Of a stretch of DNA of 29,902 bases, positions 13,900-23,494 are shown piece after piece. Within the stretch, counting starts at the first letter, position 1, and the number at the start of each line of letters is the position of its first letter. The translations under genes were made by a program, and so were the position numbers. Under the pieces are notes generated by a model. It saw only the letters and a list, made by a program, of their open reading frames with translations, made no database searches and was not told the origin of the DNA. Source of the stretch: an uncultured Bacteroidales bacterium (GTDB lineage: Bacteria > Bacteroidota > Bacteroidia > Bacteroidales > UBA932); assembly GCA_934726455.1 (NCBI GenBank), contig CAKVDS010000028.1, positions 1-29,902 of the forward strand, read 5' to 3'.

Positions 13900-15819
13900 A
13901 TGAAAGACAACTACGGATATATCAGGGTTGCGGCCGCAATGCCGAGAGTGCATGTGGCCGACCCGCAGAGCAACTGCGAAGAGATGGTCGCACTGGCCAT
14001 GGAGACAGGCGAAAGCGGAGTTTCCGTCGTAGCGTTCCCGGAACTGGGCATCACAGGCTATACCTGCGCCGACCTGTTCGGGCAGAGAAAACTCCTCTCG
14101 GACGCACAACTCGCCTCGAAAGAATTCCTCTCACGCACTGCCGCGCTTGAGCCGCTTCTGGTCTTCGGCGCCCCGGTCGAATATCGCGGCCGGCTCTTCA
14201 ACTGCGCCGTAGTGGCCCGCCGGGGAAAGATCCTCGGCATAGTCCCGAAGACCTACCTTGCCGGCAACAACGAATTCTACGAGCCGCGCTGGTTCGAATC
14301 TGCAAGGGTGCTGGACGGCAAGTGCTTCGAGATCGACTACGCAGGCCAGACGGGCATACGCTTCGGCACACGCCAACTTTTCCGTATCGGGGAGGCCACG
14401 CTTGGAGTTGAGATCTGCCAGGACCTCTGGTCTCCGGTGCCGCCTTCCACCTGGGCCGCCCTTGCCGGAGCACAACTCATCGTCAACCTCTCCGCCAGCA
14501 ATGAGGTGCTGATGAAGCACGAATACCGCAAACAGCTCGTATCCGCCACATCCTCAAGACTTTTCGCCGCTTACATCTACTGTTCCTCCGGTTACGGGGA
14601 GTCAACCCAGGATCTCGTGTGGGCCGGTTCATCTTTGATTTGTGAAGGCGGAAGCATACTGCAGGAAAGCGAGCGCTACAAAAGGGAATCCCACTACATC
14701 ATGGCTGATGTGGACATAGAAAAACTTGACACTCTCCGCGCCAAGGAATCCACTTTCCGTTTTGAGGGCAACACCGGGGAATTCTGCCTGACCGAAACTG
14801 GAGAAGCCTGCCCTACCGACTTCAGCGTGACACTCTTAAGGTATATAGAAGCGCATCCATTTGTCCCGCAGGGTGAAAGTCTGGACGGAAGATGCCGGGA
14901 AATATTGTCCGAGCAGGTGGCAGGACTCACCACCAGGATGGAGCATATCCGCTGCCGCAAGGCCGTGATCGGAATCTCCGGGGGGCTCGACTCCACCCTC
15001 GCCCTGCTCGTGACAGCCCTCGCATTCGATGAGATGGGTCTGGACCGCAAGGGCATCACCTGCGTCACAATGCCGGGATTCGGCACCACCGGCCGCACAT
15101 ACAACAACTCCCTTGCCCTCATGCGTCTGCTTGGCGTGAGCGCCAGCGAGATCTCAATAGTCCCGGCCACACGCCAGCATTTCTCAGACATCGGCCACGA
15201 TGAAAGCATACACGACCTCACCTACGAGAACAGCCAAGCCCGTGAGCGGACCCAGATCCTCATGGACATCGCAGGCAAAGAAGGCGGCATCGTGATCGGT
15301 ACCGGCGACCTGTCTGAACTCGCGCTCGGATGGTGTACCTACAACGGAGACCACATGTCGATGTACGCGGTCAATGTGAGCATCCCGAAAACCCTTGTGC
15401 GTACGCTCGTCGTGTGGGCTGCCGACAACAAGTTCGGGGGCGAGGCGAGGAAAGTCCTGCTTGACGTGGCCGACACTCCTATAAGCCCCGAACTTATCCC
15501 GGCGGACGAAAACGGCGAGATCAAACAAAAGACGGAAGACCTCGTCGGCCCTTACGAGCTTCACGACTTCTTCCTCTACAACTTCTTCCGCTTCGGCTAC
15601 AGGCCCGAGAAACTGCTTTTCCTCGCATCAAAGGCTTTTGCCGGAATTTATGATGGGGACACCCTTCGCCACTGGCTCAAGACCTTCCTGCGAAGGTTCT
15701 TCACCCAACAGTTCAAGCGCTCCTGCATTCCTGACGGCCCTAAAGTCGGTTCGGTCTCCCTCTCCCCCCGCGGTGACTGGAGGATGCCTTCCGACATCGA
15801 GTCCCCGTGGGGACTCTAA
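13900..15819 (+). CDS. nadE: Glutamine-dependent NAD(+) synthetase
   Basis: 639 residues from the ATG at 13900. The frame is open upstream for 165 codons, but that part lies antisense to the fucosidase and is not NadE. The N-terminal nitrilase-type glutaminase (about 1-300) shows the catalytic triad: E48 in FPELGITGY, K117 in VPKTYL, C173 in EICQDLW. The C-terminal synthetase has the PP-loop ATP motif SGGLDS (360-365) and GTGDLSELALGW. It converts deamido-NAD to NAD using ammonia channelled from glutamine, the last step of NAD synthesis in the cytoplasm. A near-consensus promoter lies 18 bases upstream. Its stop overlaps that of the convergent MATE gene (CTAA). Confidence 0.96.
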   Translation: MKDNYGYIRVAAAMPRVHVADPQSNCEEMVALAMETGESGVSVVAFPELGITGYTCADLFGQRKLLSDAQLASKEFLSRTAALEPLLVFGAPVEYRGRLFNCAVVARRGKILGIVPKTYLAGNNEFYEPRWFESARVLDGKCFEIDYAGQTGIRFGTRQLFRIGEATLGVEICQDLWSPVPPSTWAALAGAQLIVNLSASNEVLMKHEYRKQLVSATSSRLFAAYIYCSSGYGESTQDLVWAGSSLICEGGSILQESERYKRESHYIMADVDIEKLDTLRAKESTFRFEGNTGEFCLTETGEACPTDFSVTLLRYIEAHPFVPQGESLDGRCREILSEQVAGLTTRMEHIRCRKAVIGISGGLDSTLALLVTALAFDEMGLDRKGITCVTMPGFGTTGRTYNNSLALMRLLGVSASEISIVPATRQHFSDIGHDESIHDLTYENSQARERTQILMDIAGKEGGIVIGTGDLSELALGWCTYNGDHMSMYAVNVSIPKTLVRTLVVWAADNKFGGEARKVLLDVADTPISPELIPADENGEIKQKTEDLVGPYELHDFFLYNFFRFGYRPEKLLFLASKAFAGIYDGDTLRHWLKTFLRRFFTQQFKRSCIPDGPKVGSVSLSPRGDWRMPSDIESPWGL

Positions 15820-17150
15820 TATCCGTAGCGGGGACGGAAACGCGCAAGCATCACAGCGCACAGCACCAGATTGCCGGCCTCGGCCACAATCACCGAGAAC
15901 CATATACCGTCGGGGCCGAATATGGCCGGCATCAAGAACACGCAGCCCATTTCAAAGACTATAGAACGGGTGAAAGCGAGCGCAGCCGAGACGACCCCGT
16001 TGCCAAGACCGGTGAACCAGGCCGAAGTGAAGAGCGTCACTCCGGTCAACACAAAGCTGAGCATATAAATCCTCTCCGCGTGGACTGTAAGCGCGAACAT
16101 CCCCTGGTCGTACCCGACGAACAGCCTCGCAGCCGGGGCGGCCAGCACCTCAGCAAGAAGAGCAAGCACAACACCGAGAGCGAAGAGCAGACGCAGGCTC
16201 TTGCAGAGAAGACTGTGCAGCTCATCACGCCTTCCGGCACCGTAATTATAGGCCGCGACAGGCGCGACAGTGAGATTGTATCCGGAAAACATGGCCACGA
16301 ACACATATCCTATATACATGATTACAGAATAGGCGGCGACCCCACTCTCTCCATAGAGACGCATCAACTGGAGATTGTAGCACATGCTCACAAGGCTGAA
16401 GGCTATGTTTCCGACATATTCGGAACTTCCGTTGGTGCAGGCCTCCACTAGCACCGGCCGTTCGAACTTCACTGACGTGAGCCGCAGCCGCCCCTCTTCC
16501 CTGCGGCGGAAAAAATACCACAGAGGGAAAAACCCACCGACGCAGCAGGCCAATATCGAAGCGAGTGCGGCACCGAAAAGCCCCATCTTGAAAACGACCA
16601 TGAACGTGGCGTCCAGCACCATGTTCGTCACTCCGCAGGCAAGTGAGACCGCCGTGCCGAGCTCAGGCTTCTCCGCCACCATGAAGAAAGGCTGGAAAGT
16701 CATCTGGAGCATAAACGCCGGCATCCCCACGGCAAAGACACGGCCGTACAGGACAGCATTGCGTATCAGGTCGTCCCCCGTGGCGCCGAGCAGCAGGACA
16801 ATCTTCGGCATCAGAAGAAACATCAGAGCGCCGGAAAAGACAGCAAGCAACAAGCAGAATGCCACCAGTGAGGTGAATGTGCGGCAGGCGCGGTCCAGAT
16901 CACCCTGTCCCAACATCCTCGACACGATAGCGCTTCCTCCCGAACCGATCATCAGTCCGAGAGCCCCGACGACCATTATGGCCGGCCAGACAAGGTTGAG
17001 CCCCGCGAAAGGGGTGATTCCCACACAGTTAGATACGAAAAGTCCGTCAACTATGCTGTAAAGGCTTCCTATTATCATCATCGCCATCCCCGGCAGAGAT
17101 GACACTATCAGTCTCCTGTAGCCGTAATGGCCCCCAAGTTCTATCTTCAC
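15816..17150 (-). CDS. MATE-family multidrug/metabolite efflux transporter
   Basis: 444 residues with about twelve membrane segments in two related halves. I chose the GTG at 17150 (VKIELGGHYGYRRLIV), 13 bases after metX; an ATG at 17225 lies inside metX and adds 25 residues with no membrane character. Typical MATE features: GMAMMIIGSLYSIVDGLFV in the first helix, GLMIGSGGSAIVSRMLGQGD, and PVAAYNYGAGRRDEL in the second half. MATE proteins export drugs or metabolites using Na+ or H+ gradients. It is the last gene of the leu-ilvE-metX run, so export of an amino acid or intermediate is possible, but the substrate cannot be read from sequence. Confidence 0.88.
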   Translation of the reverse strand: MKIELGGHYGYRRLIVSSLPGMAMMIIGSLYSIVDGLFVSNCVGITPFAGLNLVWPAIMVVGALGLMIGSGGSAIVSRMLGQGDLDRACRTFTSLVAFCLLLAVFSGALMFLLMPKIVLLLGATGDDLIRNAVLYGRVFAVGMPAFMLQMTFQPFFMVAEKPELGTAVSLACGVTNMVLDATFMVVFKMGLFGAALASILACCVGGFFPLWYFFRRREEGRLRLTSVKFERPVLVEACTNGSSEYVGNIAFSLVSMCYNLQLMRLYGESGVAAYSVIMYIGYVFVAMFSGYNLTVAPVAAYNYGAGRRDELHSLLCKSLRLLFALGVVLALLAEVLAAPAARLFVGYDQGMFALTVHAERIYMLSFVLTGVTLFTSAWFTGLGNGVVSAALAFTRSIVFEMGCVFLMPAIFGPDGIWFSVIVAEAGNLVLCAVMLARFRPRYGY

Positions 17151-17163
17151 TTCACAAAAATTG

Positions 17164-18180
17164 CTATAAGACAAACGGCTCCAGCAGAGAGCGGAGAGTC
17201 TCGTGCTCGATAAGGAATCCGTCATGTCCGAAAGCCGAACTCATCTCGTGATACTCCGCCCCGGCGATCTTGGACGCCGTCTGCCGCCCGAGCTGCGGCG
17301 GAAACAGGTTGTCACTGTCAATGTTAATGACAAGACTCTTGGCCTTTATACGCGACAGGGCCGCCTCTACACCTCCCCTGCCCCGGCCTATATTGTGGCT
17401 GTCAAGGGCACATGTCAGATACCAGTAACTGTATGCATCGAAACGGTCAGCAAGCTTCTTTCCCTGATAACGCTGATAGGACGCGGCCCTGTCGGCAAAA
17501 AGCGTGTCCGCATCGGCCTCCGCCTGAGTGCTGTTATATCCGGCGAAAGTCCGGTATGAAAGCATGGCTATCGAGCGTGCGCATACAAGGCCGTCCCGGC
17601 CTCCGGACAAAGAACCCGCTTCCATGAAAGTCGGGTCGGCAAGAAGGGCGAGCCGCTGCGCCTCGTTGAACGCGGTCATGTAAGGGGTACACCTGTCGGT
17701 AGTGGCGAGAAAAACGGCACGGGAGATGACATCAGGTTCTGTCACAGCCCATTCATAAGCCTGGAAGCCTCCTATCGACGGGCCTATCAGGACATCGATT
17801 CTTTCTATGCCAAGATGCCGGCGGACCAGAATATTGCCGGCTACAATGTCGCGGATTGTGGTTTTCGGGAAACTCATCATATACGGCTTCCCGGTCGAAT
17901 GGTCGAGTGACGAGGGCCCGGAAGAGCCGTAGGGAGAGCAGAGCATGTTCACGCAGACCACGAAACACTTGTCGGGATCTATGAACTTCCCCGATCCCAC
18001 CATCTGCGGCCACCAGTCTTCCGGATCAGAGTTGGCAGTCAGGGCATGGCAGATCCACACCACCTTCTCGCCCTCGCGGTACTCCCGGTCAGAGCAGTGA
18101 TAGACAAGTTCGAGACCGGAGAGTTTTCCTCCAGCCTCGAATTCATAAACTCCTGTATTCAGGACACAGCGTCTCAACAT
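17164..18180 (-). CDS. metX: Homoserine O-acetyltransferase
   Basis: 338 residues from the ATG at 18180, whose first bases overlap the ilvE stop (ATGTTGA); an in-frame start at 18192 is less likely. Alpha/beta hydrolase of the MetX family: ICHALTAN oxyanion region (43-50), nucleophile S135 in GPSIGGFQAYEW, acid D290 in DSDNLFP, and H319 in FGHDGF. It acylates homoserine, committing it to methionine. Acetyl versus succinyl specificity in this family cannot be decided by overall similarity. Homoserine comes from ThrA, encoded divergently from the head of this operon. The protein is slightly shorter than usual (350-380). Confidence 0.93.
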   Translation of the reverse strand: MLRRCVLNTGVYEFEAGGKLSGLELVYHCSDREYREGEKVVWICHALTANSDPEDWWPQMVGSGKFIDPDKCFVVCVNMLCSPYGSSGPSSLDHSTGKPYMMSFPKTTIRDIVAGNILVRRHLGIERIDVLIGPSIGGFQAYEWAVTEPDVISRAVFLATTDRCTPYMTAFNEAQRLALLADPTFMEAGSLSGGRDGLVCARSIAMLSYRTFAGYNSTQAEADADTLFADRAASYQRYQGKKLADRFDAYSYWYLTCALDSHNIGRGRGGVEAALSRIKAKSLVINIDSDNLFPPQLGRQTASKIAGAEYHEMSSAFGHDGFLIEHETLRSLLEPFVL

Positions 18181-19214
18181 ACTTCTACACACCAGCCATG
18201 AATATCCTCCTCAGTGCCGTCCTGAATACCGCGTATCCTGTCATAGAGGGCATGGCTCTTCTTCCCGCAGACGCTTCCGGACGGGATGTCCCATCTGCGG
18301 CTGATGGCAGTGCCTTCAAGCACCGGCTTGTCATCAATTGAACGTATCGGAGTGATCACCACGGCAGTACCGCAGGCATTGACCTCATCGAACTCTGAAA
18401 GTTCCTCCAGCGGGACAGGCCGCATCTCGACTTTCATTCCGAGATCCTCGGCAATCACTCTGAGTGACTTATTGGTGATGGACGGCAGGACACTGTCAGA
18501 AAGAGGGGTCACATAAGTGTCACCTTTGATCCCTATGAAATTTGACGAGCCGAACTCATCAATCCTGGTCTTGGTGGCCGGATCGAGGAACAGCAACTCG
18601 GTATAGCCCTGTGAATGTGCCAGATTATATGGGTGGAGCGACATGGCGTAGTTGGCGCCTATCTTATAGGAACCTGTCCCGTTCGGGGCGGCCCGGTCAT
18701 AGTCGCGGGAGATGACAGCCGAAACCGGGGAAAGCGCTCCAGCCTGAGCATAAGTGCCTACAGGTACGCACATCACGGCGAAGAGCACCTCACTCGAAGA
18801 CACAATGCTTATCTGAGGATCAATGCCCTCAAGCACCGGCCTTATGTAAAGCGAGGCGTTGTGTCCGTAAGGCGGGAGAAAATCCAGATTGGCCTTGACG
18901 CACATAAGACACATCTTCAGGAACATCTCCTCAGAAGGACATGCCATCGAGAGACGGGCAGCACTGCGTTGCAGACGCTTGGCATTCTCCTCCGGCCGGA
19001 ACAGACGGACTTTCCCGTCCCTGCCCCGGAATGCCTTGAGCCCCTCGAAGCAAGAGTTTCCGTAATGGAAAACTCCGGCGAAGGCATTGAAGTGGAAATC
19101 AAAATCACCGGTCATCTCCGGCTCGGACCACTGTCCGTCGCGATAGCGGCTATAGACGATGGCGTTTGTCTTTCTGTAGTGGAAGCCCAGGCTTCCCCAA
19201 TCAAGATTCATCAT
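18174..19214 (-). CDS. ilvE: Branched-chain amino acid aminotransferase
   Basis: 346 residues, fold-type IV PLP enzyme. The PLP lysine is K184 in GSYKIGANYA. Other landmarks: HYGNSCFEGLKAFRG (50-64), YIRPVLEG (123-130), EFGSSNF and the ACGTAVVITPI loop that binds the cofactor phosphate and substrate carboxylate. It performs the last transamination for leucine, isoleucine and valine. Two adjacent ATG codons (19214 and 19211) could start it. It begins eight bases after leuB and overlaps metX by seven bases, so it is in the middle of one operon. Confidence 0.95.
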   Translation of the reverse strand: MMNLDWGSLGFHYRKTNAIVYSRYRDGQWSEPEMTGDFDFHFNAFAGVFHYGNSCFEGLKAFRGRDGKVRLFRPEENAKRLQRSAARLSMACPSEEMFLKMCLMCVKANLDFLPPYGHNASLYIRPVLEGIDPQISIVSSSEVLFAVMCVPVGTYAQAGALSPVSAVISRDYDRAAPNGTGSYKIGANYAMSLHPYNLAHSQGYTELLFLDPATKTRIDEFGSSNFIGIKGDTYVTPLSDSVLPSITNKSLRVIAEDLGMKVEMRPVPLEELSEFDEVNACGTAVVITPIRSIDDKPVLEGTAISRRWDIPSGSVCGKKSHALYDRIRGIQDGTEEDIHGWCVEVC

Positions 19215-19222
19215 TGTCGTTT

Positions 19223-20296
19223 TTATTTATCGTTCTCTATAAATTCAGCCACCTTGTCCCCGACCTCGGAAGTTCCGAGCGGGCGTGCCCTCTCAGGGGC
19301 GAGATCCTCGGTAACAAGGCCCCTCTCTATGCTCTGGGCGACCGCTTTGCGGATTGCGGCTCCTTCTTCCTTAAGCCCGAACGCATACTCGAACATCATC
19401 GCTGCAGAAAGTATGGCGGCAAAAGGATTGGCTACGTTGCGGCCGGCCGCCTGCGGATAAGACCCGTGGATTGGTTCAAACACGCCGGTATGTTCCCCGA
19501 GCGAAGCGGACGCGAGCAGCCCCATTGACCCGGAGATGCAGCTCGCCTCATCCGTCAGGATGTCGCCGAAAGTGTTCTCGGTGACCAGCACATCAAAAAA
19601 GCGTGGCCCGGTGATGAGTTTCATCGCAGCGTTGTCCACATACATGAAGTCTGTCTCGACTTCCGGGTATTCCGGCGCCATCTCCTGCGCCACCTGCCTC
19701 CAGAGCCGTGAAGACTCCAGCACATTGGCCTTGTCCACCACGGTCAGATGCCTCCTGCGGAGCATAGCGAGAGCGTAGGCCTTACGAAGGATGCGTTCCA
19801 CCTCGTAGCGATGATATATGTTGGTGTCATAAGCGGTGTCACCCCCGTCAAGACGACCCTTTTCGCCGAAGTACATGCCACCTGTCAGTTCGCGCACACA
19901 GACGAAATCCGTCCCGCAGGCGATCTCCGGCCTCAGTGGGGAGCGGTCAAGCAGACTCTGGAATGTCTCCACAGGCCTGATGTTGGCATAAAGTCCCAGT
20001 TCACGTCTCATGGCAAGCAGCCCCTGCTCCGGGCGCACTTTTGCTGAAGGGTCATTGTCATATTTCGGATCCCCTACGGCCCCGAACAGCACGGCATCAC
20101 TGTCAAGACACATCTTTAACGTCTCCTCCGGGAATGGAGAGCCGGACTTGTCGATGGCGCAGGCTCCTATATATGCTGAATGGTATTCTGCTTCGTGCCC
20201 GAACCTGAGGCATACCGTGTCTATGGCCTTGACGGCCTGTTCTACCACCTCCGGCCCTATTCCGTCACCTGGCAATTTTGCGATGCTGAGCTTCAT
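19223..20296 (-). CDS. leuB: 3-isopropylmalate dehydrogenase
   Basis: 357 residues from the ATG at 20296, inside the end of leuD (32-base overlap); the frame could also start at a TTG nine bases earlier. NAD-dependent oxidation and decarboxylation of 3-isopropylmalate in leucine synthesis. Landmarks: LPGDGIGPEV near the N-terminus, LLAMRRELGLYANIRP, DKANVL, DNAAMKLITGPRFFDVLVTENTFGDI (Mg2+ and substrate site; quoted in two adjoining parts) and GVFEPIHGSYP (cofactor region). Confidence 0.96.
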   Translation of the reverse strand: MKLSIAKLPGDGIGPEVVEQAVKAIDTVCLRFGHEAEYHSAYIGACAIDKSGSPFPEETLKMCLDSDAVLFGAVGDPKYDNDPSAKVRPEQGLLAMRRELGLYANIRPVETFQSLLDRSPLRPEIACGTDFVCVRELTGGMYFGEKGRLDGGDTAYDTNIYHRYEVERILRKAYALAMLRRRHLTVVDKANVLESSRLWRQVAQEMAPEYPEVETDFMYVDNAAMKLITGPRFFDVLVTENTFGDILTDEASCISGSMGLLASASLGEHTGVFEPIHGSYPQAAGRNVANPFAAILSAAMMFEYAFGLKEEGAAIRKAVAQSIERGLVTEDLAPERARPLGTSEVGDKVAEFIENDK

Positions 20297-20873
20297 ATTT
20301 TTCAATTTTATCTTTATGCGCGAGCAGATAATCTATATCGTCCAGCGCGTTTTCAAAGCAGTATTTTTTGTAAGCGCTTATTTCAAAATGCTCATGGCTC
20401 CCGTCCGAAAGAAGCGTCACCTCCTGCGCAGGAAGGTCGATGCGGAGCCTCACTGACGGATCGGCTCCGATGGCCGCGAAAATTTTCTTCAAGAAAGTCC
20501 CGCTCACCTGGACCGGCAGCACAAAGCTGTTGAGTTCGTTGTTGCGGTGTATGTCGGCGAACGAACTCGAGACCACGGCCCTGAAGCCGTAGCCGGCCAA
20601 GGCCCAGGCCGCGTGCTCACGGCTTGAGCCGGAACCGAAGTTGGCCCCGGCTACGAGGATGCATCCGCTGTAGCGGGGATCGTTGAGCACAAAGTCTTTT
20701 TTCAGACTCCCGTCCGGAGCATACCTCCAGTCGCGGAACAAGTTCTCCCCGAAAAATTTCTCGTCCCTCGTGGTCGCTTTCAGGAAGCGCGCGGGGATGA
20801 TCTGGTCCGTATCCACATTCTCTATGGGCAGAGGGATGCAGGAACTCTCTATTATATTGAATTTCTGTTTCAT
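20265..20873 (-). CDS. leuD: 3-isopropylmalate dehydratase small subunit
   Basis: 202 residues, normal length. It forms the heterodimeric isopropylmalate isomerase with LeuC. Landmarks: NVDTDQIIPARFLK (19-32) and GANFGSGSSREHAAWAL, the conserved glycine-serine loop of aconitase small subunits. Its ATG overlaps the leuC stop as ATGA, indicating translational coupling that would keep the two subunits balanced. The end overlaps the leuB start by 32 bases. Confidence 0.96.
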   Translation of the reverse strand: MKQKFNIIESSCIPLPIENVDTDQIIPARFLKATTRDEKFFGENLFRDWRYAPDGSLKKDFVLNDPRYSGCILVAGANFGSGSSREHAAWALAGYGFRAVVSSSFADIHRNNELNSFVLPVQVSGTFLKKIFAAIGADPSVRLRIDLPAQEVTLLSDGSHEHFEISAYKKYCFENALDDIDYLLAHKDKIEKYEAQHRKIAR

Positions 20874-22231
20874 ATCATTTCTCTAGGGTCTGTGACGCAG
20901 CCGGTCACCGCGGCTGCGGCTGCCGTCAGCGGGCTGGCGAGCATCGTGCGTGAGCCCGGCCCCTGACGTCCCTCAAAATTGCGGTTGCTGGTCGAGACCG
21001 CATATTTGCCCGAAGGGATTTTGTCGGCGTTCATGGCAAGGCAGGCGGAGCAGCCCGGCTTGCGGACTTCGAATCCCGCAGCCTCAAGGACTTTTCCGAT
21101 TCCCTCTTCTTCTATCTGCCTGCGGACAGCCCACGAACCCGGCACAAGCCAGGCAGTTACTCCCTCAGCCTTGTGGCGGCCACGCACTACGGAGGCGAAA
21201 GCACGGAAATCCTCTATCCTGCCGTTGGTGCAGGCCCCGAGAAACACATAATCAACCTTGTGCCCGAGCAATTTTTCTCCTGCAGCGAATCCCATGTAGT
21301 CGAGGGCCCGCTGCGCACTTCCCTCGGGGATGATGCCGTCCACAGCCATTCCCATCCCGGGGTTCGTCCCATAAGTAATCATAGGGCTGATGTCAGCAGC
21401 ATCGAATACGTATTCTTTGTCAAAGACCGCATCTTCTCCACTGTACAACGTTTTCCAGTACTCGACTGCCCTGTCCCAGTCCTCACCTGCCGGGGAATAG
21501 CGGCGACCTTTGAGATATGCGAATGTGGTCTCGTCAGGGGCTACAAATCCTCCTCTGGCCCCCATCTCTATAGATAGGTTGCAGAGGGTGAGACGCCCTT
21601 CCATGGAAAGGCCGCGCACGGCTGAGCCGGCATATTCGATAAAGTGGCCTGTGCCTCCGGATGTAGTGAGACGCATCATCAGATAAAGCGCCATATCCTT
21701 GGCTGTCACGCCTTTGCCAAGTTCCCCTTCGACCCTTATCCGCATTGATCTTGGCTTCTGCTGCAGAATACACTGTGTCGCAAGAACCATCTCAACCTCA
21801 CTCGTGCCGATTCCGAAAGCAATCGCCCCCACAGCCCCGTGGGTGGAAGTATGAGAGTCTCCACAGACAATCGTCATGCCCGGCAGGGAGAGCCCCTTCT
21901 CCGGTCCGACAACGTGTACGATACCGTTGTCGGGGCTCATCATAGGGTAATGTACGAGACCGAATTCGGCCGCGTTGCGCTCCAGAGTCTCCACCTGTCT
22001 GCGGCAGACATCATCCGCAAAAGCTGTCCCGTCAGTGGGAATATCATGGTCCGGCATGCAGAACACCCTCCCGGGACGCAAAATGCCGCAGCCGCGTGCG
22101 CGAATGCCGTCAAAAGCCTGCGGGCTGGTCACTTCATGGCAATAGAGCCTGTCTATATATAACTGGTCGGGGCCGCCGTCTATCACGGACACGATGTGGC
22201 TGTCCCAAATCTTGTCGAAGAGCGTGTTCAT
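20870..22231 (-). CDS. leuC: 3-isopropylmalate dehydratase large subunit
   Basis: 453 residues, aconitase family. It isomerises 2- to 3-isopropylmalate with a [4Fe-4S] cluster; cluster cysteines are C334 (LGACTNGR) and C394 and C397 (GCSACLA). Other landmarks are CGDSHTSTHGAVGAIAFGIG (123-142) and TSNRNFEGRQG near the C-terminus. ATGA overlaps link it to leuA upstream and leuD downstream. Confidence 0.97.
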   Translation of the reverse strand: MNTLFDKIWDSHIVSVIDGGPDQLYIDRLYCHEVTSPQAFDGIRARGCGILRPGRVFCMPDHDIPTDGTAFADDVCRRQVETLERNAAEFGLVHYPMMSPDNGIVHVVGPEKGLSLPGMTIVCGDSHTSTHGAVGAIAFGIGTSEVEMVLATQCILQQKPRSMRIRVEGELGKGVTAKDMALYLMMRLTTSGGTGHFIEYAGSAVRGLSMEGRLTLCNLSIEMGARGGFVAPDETTFAYLKGRRYSPAGEDWDRAVEYWKTLYSGEDAVFDKEYVFDAADISPMITYGTNPGMGMAVDGIIPEGSAQRALDYMGFAAGEKLLGHKVDYVFLGACTNGRIEDFRAFASVVRGRHKAEGVTAWLVPGSWAVRRQIEEEGIGKVLEAAGFEVRKPGCSACLAMNADKIPSGKYAVSTSNRNFEGRQGPGSRTMLASPLTAAAAAVTGCVTDPREMI

Positions 22232-23400
22232 CTGCGGCTGCTGTTTACTTGTCCGACGGCTTCGGCGAGCACGAGCAGATCCCTGTCACTCACCAGTTTC
22301 TTTTCGTCGGCCAGCTTGAGAAACTCATTATAGACGGCATCAAGTTTCTCTCCATCCATCTTGATGCCGAGCACTTCAAGGCGGTATTTGAGAGCCGCAT
22401 GGCCGCTACGGGCCGTCAGGACTATGTCGTTGTCGTCAATCCCGACTTCCTTGGGGTCGATTATCTCGTAGGTGCTGACATTCTTTAGGACCCCGTCCTG
22501 GTGGATCCCCGAAGAGTGCGCGAAAGCGTTGCGGCCGACTATGGCCTTGTTGGCCTGCACAGGCATGTTCATCAGGTTTGACACCATCCTGCTCACCGGG
22601 GTGATTTTGGCTGTATTGATGTTGGTCTCAAGCGGGATGTCGCTGTGGCTCTTGATGATCATGGCTATCTCCTCCAAAGCGGTGTTTCCGGCGCGTTCCC
22701 CCACTCCGTTGATCGTGACCTCGCACTGGCGCGCCCCGGCAAGAAGCCCGGATATGGTGTTGGCGGTAGCCATGCCCAGGTCGTTGTGGCAGTGGGTGGA
22801 GAGTATGGCCTTGTCAATCCCGTCCACATTATCCATGAGGTACTTGATCTTGGCGGCGTACTCTGACGGGAGGCAGTAACCTGTGGTATCCGGAATGTTC
22901 ACGACCGTGGCACCGGCTTTGATGACGGCCTCGACCACGCGGGCAAGATACTCGTTGTCCGTGCGTCCCGCATCTTCGGCATAGAACTCCACATCTTCCA
23001 CATACTTTTTAGCATATTTCACCGCGCTCACAGCCCTCTCGAGAATCTCTTCGCGAGTGGAGTTGAACTTGTACCTTATATGGGAGTCCGAGGTACCGAT
23101 ACCAGTATGTATCCTCTTGTGCTTAGCATATTTGAGTGCCTCGGCCGCCACGTCTATGTCTTTCTGGACGGCTCGCGTGAGGGCGCATATCACAGGCCAG
23201 GTGACAGCTTTGGAAATCTCAACCACGGAATTGAAATCCCCGGGGCTGGATATCGGAAAACCGGCCTCGATGACATCAACGCCCAAACCTTCAAGCGCCT
23301 TAGCGACCTGTATCTTTTCAACAGTGTTCAGCTGGCAGCCGGGCACCTGCTCGCCGTCACGCAAGGTGGTATCAAAAATGTAGACTCTGTTTGAACTCAT
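22228..23400 (-). CDS. leuA: 2-isopropylmalate synthase, short form without regulatory domain
   Basis: 390 residues from MSSNRVYIFDTTLRDGEQ; the frame is open a further 67 codons upstream through the intergenic region, but homology starts here. It condenses acetyl-CoA with 2-oxoisovalerate, the first leucine-specific step. Landmarks: TTLRDGEQVPGCQL, THCHNDLGMATAN (metal ligands), NGVGERAGNTALEE, and the subdomain NAFAHSSGIHQDGVLKN. The protein stops after LLVLAEAVGQ, where full-length LeuA (about 500 residues) continues into the C-terminal leucine-binding domain. The leuC start overlaps the stop, so nothing of that domain remains. Feedback inhibition by leucine through the usual site is therefore unlikely. 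No clear TAnnTTTG promoter or leader peptide was found upstream. Confidence 0.94.
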   Translation of the reverse strand: MSSNRVYIFDTTLRDGEQVPGCQLNTVEKIQVAKALEGLGVDVIEAGFPISSPGDFNSVVEISKAVTWPVICALTRAVQKDIDVAAEALKYAKHKRIHTGIGTSDSHIRYKFNSTREEILERAVSAVKYAKKYVEDVEFYAEDAGRTDNEYLARVVEAVIKAGATVVNIPDTTGYCLPSEYAAKIKYLMDNVDGIDKAILSTHCHNDLGMATANTISGLLAGARQCEVTINGVGERAGNTALEEIAMIIKSHSDIPLETNINTAKITPVSRMVSNLMNMPVQANKAIVGRNAFAHSSGIHQDGVLKNVSTYEIIDPKEVGIDDNDIVLTARSGHAALKYRLEVLGIKMDGEKLDAVYNEFLKLADEKKLVSDRDLLVLAEAVGQVNSSRR

Positions 23401-23465
23401 TTTAATGCGGCAATAAAACACTAACTGCTGGCTAAGTTCGCATTCTATTCTGTAAAAAACAAGAT

Positions 23466-23494
23466 TTGGCATGGATTTTTTGCCGCTATGCCAA
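23466..23494. promoter_or_regulatory. Inverted repeat in the thrA-leuA intergenic region
   Basis: TTGGCAT (23466-23472) and ATGCCAA (23488-23494) form a 7-bp inverted repeat with 15 bases between, spanning the -33 element of the thrA promoter. It could be an operator acting on thrA and perhaps leuA. It is short enough to be chance. Confidence 0.3.

Noticed and set aside
17151..17225. Longer MATE protein starting at the ATG at 17225
   Set aside because: The extra residues lie inside metX and are not membrane-like; the GTG at 17150 fits the gene spacing and the family start.
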